A stretch of DNA of 64,000 bases, taken from positions 10,716,350 through 10,780,349 of the forward strand of contig NC_084773.1 of assembly GCF_028858725.1 (NCBI RefSeq), in the 5' to 3' direction. The position numbers and the translations under genes were made by a program. The DNA is from Colius striatus. Its lineage: Eukaryota > Chordata > Aves > Coliiformes > Coliidae. This document shows positions 50,326 to 64,000 of this stretch, piece by piece (the first letter of the stretch is position 1; each line of letters opens with the position of its first letter). Under the pieces are notes generated by a model. It was given only the letters and a program-made list of their open reading frames with translations. It was not told the DNA's origin and did not search any database.

Positions 50326-50397
50326 CATCTGTTTAAAAAAAAGAGAAAAGATTTTACAGTGCATGAGTTCTTGGAATTGTAGCTCTTGGGGCAGTGC

Positions 50398-50618
50398 TCT
50401 GTTTTGGGGGATTGCACAGCAAAGAAACATGCTGAATATCATGCTGAAAATCACTATTACAACAACAAAGCCAATTGTTCCAATTACATTCAATTTCAAA
50501 ATAAACACATCTTTAGTGGCCTCAGGGCATGACATTACAATGACTCAAGCAAGGTCTTTGTCAGAGAGGTGTCCAAGAAATAAGGCTCAACAGGTCCTGT
50601 GATATCACAGCAGTTGAG
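50398..50618 (-). pseudogene. CD9-like tetraspanin pseudogene fragment (probable retrocopy)
   Basis: Two minus-strand frames line up in series with the end of CD9. The first reads LNCCDITGPVEPYFLDTSLT and then KTLLESL, ending in a stop at 50,535-50,537. It corresponds to the NCCG..VEQF..D.CPKKDVLETF part of the large extracellular loop. The second, one frame over, reads MSCPEATKDVFILKLNVIGT, then IFSMIFSMFLCCAIPQNR, corresponding to SCP-A-K-VF..K..IIG and the last membrane helix with IFSM-LCCAI-RNR. In CD9 genes this region is divided among exons. Here it is continuous, with a short deletion shifting frame and no terminal stop, which suggests a processed copy. The match is from memory of the family; another tetraspanin source is possible. 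Confidence 0.6.
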
Positions 50619-52976
50619 AGGGAACATCTGCCAGCTCCCTCCCTTCCACAGGTCTTCAGCAGGTGCCACCTCCCAGGAGCAGGGCAACTCCTGGTCCAGC
50701 TCCAGGCAAATATTCAAAAATCTGGTAAAGCCCCAAGTATCACAAGGCTGCAAAATGGTATGACTCCAAGCTAAAGGAGACAAAACCTATCAGCCTCTTC
50801 CTGTTAGGCATTCAGCTCATGTTTTCAAGATTTCCTCAACTGCACCAGCTAGGAGCCTCCTTCTTTGCTTTCAAAACTATTTTCTCCTGTCACACAACTC
50901 TAGGAGGACAGATACTGAAATGCAGCATCACAAGCTCAGAGTAAGGCAACAACTGCATTGCTATGGCCTCACCAAGTGTCATTGTACTGAAGTGAATATT
51001 TGATATTCAAATTGAATATTGATGGTATTTTTTCCTGGCATGAACTTGCTGGTTTTCAAGAACTTAAGAAAGGGGTCATGTGCCAAAGCCCACTGAACTC
51101 TCTAATGAATCAAACAGCCAACTGAGAGTACTCGGTGTGATTCATACGGACCTTTACAGCTCCGACGAGACCAACGCTGGCACACATCACACCTTTGTGC
51201 CATTGCCTGTCTCTTTTTGCCAGCTCTTTCCTTCCATCAGCTGCTCCCATGCAGCAGCTACCCCAAGCGTGACAAGGGCAGGTAACAGACCGACTGTACC
51301 CGTTATCCAACGTGGCAAAGCAAAGCCAACAGCATTGAATCAAAGTACTAGCTTTTGGCTTCTGTTGGCCCACGTCCTTCAGTGCTCTGAAAGTCCTTTT
51401 TATCCCAGAATCAATGCAGCCCCCCAGCCCCCACTGAGCAGGAAATGCAGCAGGAACTACTGGGCTGCCACTTACCCATTAGATGAGATAAAAACACTTC
51501 AGTGTGCTCAGATTCTAGTCCAGGCATGGCATTTAATGAATGCTCTTGTCATTTTTCACTTTGTTGCTGGTAATTTGGCTGTCTTAGCATGCAGGTGGCT
51601 TACTACAAGTGGGTAACTAAAAGCCTTTCAGATCTCCTGACCCTGCCACATCCAGCTCCCAAAGCTTAGAAACTGCATCCAGTGTCTGAAGCAGCCTAGT
51701 CACATCAAAGAAAGTGCAAAAACACCCTCATGTATTACACAGTCCTGAATCAGAGGGACGAAACCACACAGGCATGGCAGCGAGCACTCTTTCTATGAGG
51801 CTCACAGTGCTCCCTGGATTTATTTTGACACTATACATCCATCTCAGACTGAGCAACAAAAGGGGACTATGAAAGGAGAAGGCACATCTTAGGCAAGAAA
51901 ATTAAATAAAATTAGTGGTACCATCGATCAGCCAGGTCAGCGCTGCCAGCAAAGCAGGAAACAGCCAGCAGAGACGGGCAGCGCCACTTCTCTTTAAAAA
52001 TGGCATGAACTTAAAGCCAGCACAGCCCTTTTGTCTTCATTTTACACACCCTGGAGCAGGTACGGCTGGCTTGGCTCTCTTTTCAGGTATTGACAGCTTT
52101 ATAGTCAAAGGCTTGTCATTTCTCATTTGATCTCCTCCAGCCGCCCTACCTGGTGTGTATTTTCCAACGCTGTTCAGGGCACTGCTAAAAGGGGCTTTAC
52201 AATTGCACTAAATGCTTTATTTTTTTAAAATAGCTGCTTCAAAGCTGTTCAGAATTTTTCTCTCAGTATTACCATTATCTGTGCTTTCTCTTCTTCCCCT
52301 AAATTGTTCAATTTCACAGTTACGTCTGTTAGGCAGAATCAGAAAGCAAGCATGTATTTTAGGCTGGCAAAACTGAAAATCCTTCTGCCATCTCCCCCTG
52401 TAAGTTACCGTAACAGCTTTTGCCTTCAGGAAATTCAGCCAGCTTTCAGATTCCAATTTAAGGGTCACATTTTGTTCCAAGATACTTGCAAACAAATACT
52501 ACCGAGGTAGAGGAATGAGGTGATAGCTAAGGAAAAGAATTTGGTGCCTAGGACTTGTTAATTAAAAAGAAATTAACCACAGGTGTAATCCCAACAGAAA
52601 TGTCACTTATTTTGAAACTCCAGTTAACCTGAAATATGCTGGTGAGATGTTTTATTCAGTAAAACTGAATTCATCTGCAAAGGTGAAAGTGCCCTATTGC
52701 CCTTGCTCAGCAAAGCAAGAAAGTAGGCAATAAGCAAAACAAATAAGCGGTCAGATTTTAAGTTCCTGCAGTGTTAGAAAATGCAAGATGTCACTAGTAC
52801 CAGGAAAAGGGTTTAACCCTTTATCTCCATCTTCAATGAAGCTATGCAACCTCTCAGAATCCCATCCCCCCATAAGAGGAGAGCCTGAAAATTCTCGTGC
52901 CCAGCCCCTCCTTAGACACAAGGAAAGATTTAACCTCTCCCTTGTTCCAGCATATGTGAATTTACTTCAGAGCACA

Positions 52977-52993
52977 CCCCCCCCCCCCCCCCC
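52977..52993. repeat. Homopolymer C17
   Basis: Seventeen consecutive C residues lie directly before AAGCTTTATATAAGCTT. The length is likely variable between individuals and prone to sequencing error. Confidence 0.9.
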
Positions 52994-55802
52994 AAGCTTT
53001 ATATAAGCTTATTTGCTGAATTAGCACTTAAAATGCTGGGGCACTGTGAAACACTGACTGTACCAAGCAGCAGTGAGTACTTGCTCTATTCTTGTGTAGC
53101 CCAGGCACGCAGCCATTCTCTGGGCAAAATGCACCGTTTCTCCTCTTGTCCAAAATCCTGCTGGAGAACACGTATAATAAACACTTCAAGAGGAGTGACC
53201 TGGAGTAATTAATGCCTTCCAGGACACTCTGTAATTAGAAGGGAACAGAATCTGCTCTATTTAGAGCCCAAGAGTGGGAGAGAATATAACTTTGAGCCTT
53301 TCTTCACCTGTCTGCATCAAGTTGCTCCCCTCAGGGGAGGGCACACTGCCCACCTGGGACGCAGTGCTGGTACCAGCCCTGCTTATTTCCCATCCCCTGC
53401 TGTAAGGAGCAGTGGAGGAGCAAGCACAGATTGTGTTTTACTGCTCTAGTTTTCACATGCCCCTGCTGCTGCCTCGCAGCCCCGAAGCTCTCCGTTTCTC
53501 TCCTCTCTAAAGCGGAGCTGATTGCTGCATTAGCAGTGGTGCCATTCTCTTGCGGGAGGCCCTGACAGCAAACCTCAGCGGACTCCTGGAGGGCAGAGGA
53601 AAACAAAGCTACACTGAATTTGATTAAGGGACCAGAATAACCTTTACCAGAGCCACTCAGGGCAAGGAAGCAGACAGCTCTGCAGGAAAAAGCCCATGCA
53701 GGTTTCCTTATAGGGGACAGGGCTTCACACTTAAGAGAGGTAGTGACCCAGTCACGTTTCTCTGTTGGAGATAGTGTGCAGAGGATGGTCACAGCCTTCC
53801 ACTTGCATGAGGAATGACTACTGAGCTCCCAGACAGGAAGGAGAAAGGACTACATCTTTTGTGGATTAGTCACATAATATAAACTGGGCTTAAAATGTCT
53901 GTACAGCACAGCTAGGAGAGCCCCGTTATCTCAGTGTTGAGCTCTTCAACTTGGATCATTATCAGAGCCCCAGTGCCCTCCTGGAAGGGATGGAAAGTCT
54001 GCAGAAATGCACAAAAGTAGATGTCATGAGGGCAGGCAAACCTCAGACCTTCTGAAGCTTTTTACTGGGGCAGGAGGGTAAGTAGGCTAAAGCTCAGACA
54101 CAGGAGATTGGTGACAAGTTGTAAGAGGTCTGCAAAAGCCCAAAGCAAAAGAGACCACAATCAGACACTGCAAGCCAGAAATCAGCACTCCCATCCTATA
54201 GCTCAGGAAGGTACTGAGAGCCCCAGGCTGAGCTTAAAGAGCTATGTGTGTGGGTGATCGCCCACCTTGGCCTGGTGAGGGGGATTAAGGCCTGTTAATA
54301 CCCTCAGGGCCCTGCAACATAAGCTTCTCTCCTTGCATAGTGACTTAAGAAACTGGAGGGGAGTTTCTGCCCTTCAGTGCACCAAGTATCTTTACTAGGA
54401 AGAACTCTTCCCTTGCTGAATTGAAAAGCCTAATGTTTTCTTCAGATTACATCACATTCAGATTCAGAGCTGGTTCTTTAATTGCTGGCTACATTGGAAT
54501 GTAGGTATCTTCAGAGTGGAGGGAGCAGCCTGTATCTGAACAGGGCTGGTGTCTGTTGACTCCAAGAAGAGCCATGCACTGGCTGAGGGGACTACTGGCA
54601 TTCCTGCCTATGTGTTTCCATGTGGTTTGATGGGATTGAAGCTCCTCAGCATCTTTTAGACAGGACAGTTAGTTTCAGAACTCCCTGAGCACCAGACAAA
54701 CTGGAGAAGAAACATGTCCCTTCCCCTGAGTTCCTCCAACAGCTTCACCTCGCTTTTAGAAGGAAGTGACTTACAAAATGATCAAAAAGGAGCACAACTT
54801 TCCAAGCTCCCTTCCAAGGAACATTTGCTCTAAATATGCAGTGCTCAGCAGCCCCTCGAGGCTCCTCATAGACTTTTAGTTGTGTCCAAGGATGGCTGGA
54901 GTCGTTGGCAGACCAGTGCTCCATGATAATGGAGATATTAAATCAGTCATGGCAGCAAGAACTGCATAATAGATGTAGAAGCCTGATCCAATTTTGGCTC
55001 TGCCTTGTTACGTGGAAAAGTATTTCAGGAGATGGAAAAATACTAGGAAGTTCAGAGTGCATCATCCCTGCAGTATGACATGAGCTGTCTGCAGTGAGTC
55101 ACCTGTATCTGTAGATATGCAGCTTCTGTATAGATAGTCCCATACTGTCTTCACAACTTAAAAATCATACGCTGGAACTCAGGTATTCAGGTCAGTCGAG
55201 GACAACAAGGACAGAGCCATAAACACCTGAAATTGCCCTCCTTGTTGAACTGCAGCTGCTTGGGCTCCTCTAGGACAGGAAGACGACAACATCCAACACA
55301 ATTGCTACATCTTGAGCACAGTTAATGCTGGGAAAGTTCTTGTCAACCAGTTTCCAGAAAGCTCTTTAGTAAACACGCAGGAGATGGACACACTGGGTTC
55401 TAGCCAAGGTCTGGCTTGGTAGTGAAGCACTGCTGGTCCAGAAATTATGCATATGCTAATTTTTCCAAGTGGTTTTGGCATAAATTTGAGGAAAAAAACC
55501 CATATTACTGAAACAGAACTTCCCTTACTCAAAGGACATCTGCCATTTGAAAAGCTGACTCAGAAACAGCCACTAGCACACTGGATTCAACCCAGGACTT
55601 GCAGATGTAGTGTCTTAGTTTGTGATCATAATAAAGGCCGAAGCTATCAAGGTTCTAAACTCTGTCCATAGGTAGAAAAGAGCTTGCAGGAAAGGAAAGG
55701 GTCTTGTTTCCCTCTTTTTTGCAAGATCATATACCCTCATGTGTTAGCTAGTTATCTGCAGATACCAGCTCTTGTGCCCCAAGCAAGCACTTATGCATTG
55801 TT

Positions 55803-55821
55803 TGTGTGTATATATATATAT
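55803..55821. repeat. (TG)n(TA)n microsatellite
   Basis: Three TG units are followed by six TA units. No further significance is seen. Confidence 0.85.
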
Positions 55822-58069
55822 GCTCCATGCTGGGCTTAGGTCAGACAGTGTTCTATGAGATGCAGAGTGCCATGCTGTTTGCTCAGAAGTGTGCATGTTC
55901 AAACTGAACTTGATCAGGATCTGGTCCATCATGACCTTTACAAATCAAGATATGGTTCCAAGCCAGTCTCACCCAGCATTTACCAACAACCACAATCCCA
56001 AGGGGAGAATGACCATCAGAAGGGACACTGCCTGGCTTCACAAGGCCCTGTCTGCTGTGCAAGGAGCATCTTCACCATCTTCCAGTTGTGAACAAACCTC
56101 ACCTACCAAGATTCTTGGTTTTACCCCGGATTGTTAGAGGCTCTGTGCAATGTTTGAATCACAGCAGCAAGAAGCCAAGTGCTCAAGCTTGGCTGAACTC
56201 AAGGTTGTCAAGGGAGCAGCTCCTTGTTTCATAGGAGTGTTGCTTGGCTTGCTGATCTCCAGAGCCCCTCAGTAAAATCCTTGCTATGTTCAGCAGGAAC
56301 ATACACCCTGGCAAGGCAGTCCCTGTGCAAACCAGCATGTTTTCACCCCTGTCTGCACCCCTGTCCACATCAGACACCTGATGCTGTTGACAGCCAAAGT
56401 TTGCTCCAGGGAACCTAAAAAGCTCAGTGGCCATGAGAGGAGAAACATGCCTCCAGACTGGCATTAACACTCCACTGAGTGGCTGATGCCAACACTAGCA
56501 AGGGCACAGCTGCAAGAATTCATTGCTCTGCTGGATGCTGGCAACACAAGAAGGTGGGAGGGCATAACTGCCTTTGTAGCGAGGAGGCAGAGAGAGCAAA
56601 GTGATAAACAAGGGACTCCCAACAATGGCATCTCTCTGCTGCCACTGCTCACACTGTGTGCCAAGTGAGGTGGGACCAGAGCACAGGAGGCAGGAATAAA
56701 GTTTAGGATAAAAATGCTTTTGCTGACTCAGGGCCAGCACTTTGCCCAGCAAGGTACAGGAGTTCCTACAGAGCTGGGCACAGCTCTCCAGTGCTGGCAG
56801 CTGCCCTCCCCAGGGATGGCCTCTGTCTGTGGCCACTGCTAACAGCTTTGTGCCCAGTCCTGAGGAGCCATGATGGGCCTTGCCCTACAGTTCCAGGCAC
56901 ACAGCAGCTCTGCTGTCCCCAGCCCATACCTGACCCAGGTGCACACTTGGGGTAAAGGGCAGGGAAGGCACGCCAAGAAAGTGCTGTCTGCAGAAAGCTC
57001 TGGCAGACAGAGACCCAGCGGGAAGGGAAAAAAACAGTCAAAACAGTTAAGTAAGACAGGAGAGAGCTGGCAGACAGAAAAGGCAACACGTGGAGCTGGG
57101 TTCAGTCCGAGTCACGTGCTAAGGCCCTGAAGGGTTGAAGCATCACCAACTCCCAGTAACAACAAGGCTAAGGGGACACACACATACATATCATCATGAC
57201 AAAGCCCATGGTGCAGCCAGCCAGGGACAGGTCTGCTTGGCCAGCACATAATTGCAGCAGCCAGCTCACAAACTCTGCAGGTGGGAGGTTGGAGATATCT
57301 TCCTGTCCCAAGTCTCACAAGGCAAAGCACATTCACTACAGACCTCAGCTGTGTCTTGGAGAGGAGTTACTGCTTCTCCCAGACTGGAATCAAAAGCAGC
57401 AGCCAAGACATGAGATCTGGGAAGCCATGACACATGGCTGGGAAGGGAGATGGGAGATATGTGCTGAGACAGCCTTGAGGCAATAGAAACATTTACAGAG
57501 GAGTCCATAGTGTGATCAGTGCTCTAATAAGCAGGCAAGAGACACCGCAGGCAGGCCCTTAGTGGGAACAGTTCACAACACTGTCCTGTGGATACCTAGG
57601 TCCTGGCATCTATCCACAGTGAAGATGTGCAAAAGCTGAGAGAGCAGCACTAACAGCTCCTGCTAACATTTTATACCCAAACCAAACTCCACAAACTGCT
57701 GAGCAGCAGGTCCAGCATCCAAGATGCTCACTATACTCCTCCTTCCCCCCATTCCTGCAAGAGTTCCCAAAAGAGGAACAAACACAAGAGTACTGAAAAA
57801 CAAATGTATTTAAAATGAATGCCACAAGAAAATCTCATGTGAACACTGAGCTCAAGATTTCTGCATTGCTACTCCCAAAACCATGGTACCTCACCCTCAA
57901 CAGATGGGTCCAAGAGATGGTGTTGAGGTGCCAGCACTGTAATCCAGCCACAAATTCACATCTGCTGACAGCTGCACGTAACATCCAGAAAGACAAGGGA
58001 AGCTCCTTCACTAAGGCTTCTGGACACTCCTCAGTATGTACTGAAGCTTTCACTGCCCTTACAGATCAC

Positions 58070-58701
58070 CACCAATACTAGAAATGGTTGTTTTATTTCA
58101 GACATCACTTCCTCTGCTCCACCCCTCAGCTCACTTGCAGAAAATGGGCACAAGGTCAATCCATGTGGGCACCTGGGGAAATGTCAAGTGTCAGGCACAA
58201 AGGCCTGGAGCCGAGGCTGGCTGGTTCATGGAGAGTTGAAAGCAGTCTCAATTACCACCCAGCAGGCTGCACAGTCACCAGAGATGGGAAAAGAGAATCT
58301 CTGGGAGTGCTTGCAACCCAAGGGGCGTGGATAAGGCAGACAAATGCTTTTTGAATGCTCCCACTCTGTCCCTCCTGCAGATGAGCCCATAACAACAAGT
58401 AACAAACAAACAGCAAATATGCCATCTATGTGGCCAGCAATTCTCTCCCTGTTGTGCTAAGCTACAAGGCAAAATAGTGAACAAAGCTGTTCAACAGTCT
58501 TGGCTGGGCATTTAACTACTTAACTCTCTTCTATTTACAATGTCTCCAGCAGCTCAGTCTTCCCTTAATCCACAAGGCACAAAGCAAGTAAGAGACTGTG
58601 CAGCTTAGTCCCTCTGGATGGTGATCTCTGATTGCTCCTGGGAGGTCTGCAAGACCACGGTCTCATCTCAAAGGAGCATGTGGTGAACTCGGCTGCCAGC
58701 C
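58070..58701 (-). other. MCM2: MCM2 3' UTR (inferred)
   Basis: This is about 630 bases from the TGA stop to the AATAAA-directed cleavage site. The end is inferred from the signal alone. Confidence 0.65.
58092..58097 (-). terminator. MCM2 poly(A) signal (AATAAA)
   Basis: The minus strand reads CTGAAATAAAACAACC, then the GT-rich TATTGGTGGTGATCTGT about 25 bases on. Signal and downstream element together make a good cleavage site near 58,065-58,080. Confidence 0.75.
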
Positions 58702-63726
<5,025 letters not shown>

Positions 63727-64000
63727 TTACAATACTGCTGCCTCCAAAGTGTGTTTGATTACCCAAGGTGAGGGAGCTTTTTCAAAGGTAACTGCCCACC
63801 CAGAGTCCCCTAGAGGTGCTTCACAGATGGTGTTGTCGAGGTACAGCAGACTGTGTAGTCTGGTGCTGGAAAGTGCTGTCCTTGTCTCCACACAAAGCAC
63901 ACCGCAGTGACTGTTATCAGCTGTTGCAAAGCTGGAGACCTTGATTTGAGGCTTACTCACAGTACATGATAGCCCATCCAGCACTATGCCGCACAGGAAA

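Larger units (their letters stand above)
50661..58064. other. PODXL2-MCM2 intergenic region
   Basis: This stretch is mainly unique-looking non-coding sequence. It contains a run of 17 C (52,977-52,993), a TG/TA microsatellite (55,803-55,821) and an open frame of 178 codons at 51,080-51,616 on the plus strand that resembles no protein I know. No RNA gene was recognised. Confidence 0.6.

Noticed and set aside
51080-51616. 178-codon plus-strand open frame in the PODXL2-MCM2 gap
   Set aside because: No recognisable domain, no splice-supported neighbours and no promoter context; composition looks like chance.
63727-63984. Minus-strand frame at the right edge as a further MCM2 exon
   Set aside because: Its translation has no similarity to the MCM2 segment expected before [11 protein letters not shown].

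Overview
The window is vertebrate nuclear DNA, most probably from a bird. Genes are split into short exons with GT-AG introns, the gene ends lie in CpG-rich islands, and the dispersed repeats are CR1-type LINEs. Three protein-coding genes were found, all on the minus strand. Read 5' to 3' on that strand they are MCM2, PODXL2 and ABTB1, the order I know from human 3q21. I see no operon-like structure, CRISPR array, tRNA or rRNA gene, or intact transposon. The species is an inference from repeats and compact introns; a turtle or crocodilian is not formally excluded.

Layout. Positions 1-15,371 hold the 5' half of ABTB1: eight coding exons, 253 codons. They encode the ankyrin repeats and the first BTB domain. 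The second BTB domain must lie left of the window. A CpG island covers its start (about 15.1-15.7 kb). Positions 16-19.6 kb are intergenic, with one extra minus-strand poly(A) signal at 16,123. Positions 19.57-48.7 kb hold a complete PODXL2 (endoglycan) gene: eight exons and 641 codons, with signal peptide, sulfotyrosine/GAG region, mucin exon, membrane-proximal domain, transmembrane helix and a tail ending in DTHL. A CpG island lies at 48.15-49.2 kb. Positions 49.2-58.1 kb are intergenic. This stretch holds a minus-strand CR1 (49.38-50.17 kb) and, just beyond its truncated 5' end, a broken CD9-like tetraspanin sequence. Positions 58.07-63.66 kb hold the last eight exons of MCM2 (425 codons plus stop): the AAA+ motor and the C-terminal domain. 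The N-terminal half lies to the right of the window.

The genes do unrelated jobs: MCM2 is a replicative helicase subunit, PODXL2 a cell-surface sialomucin and selectin ligand, and ABTB1 a BTB/ankyrin adaptor. Exon joins were checked by hand for GT/AG, reading phase and continuity of the known protein family; all phases close. I saw no undescribed biological system. The most unusual item is the CD9-like pseudogene next to the CR1, because processed pseudogenes are scarce in CR1-dominated bird genomes.
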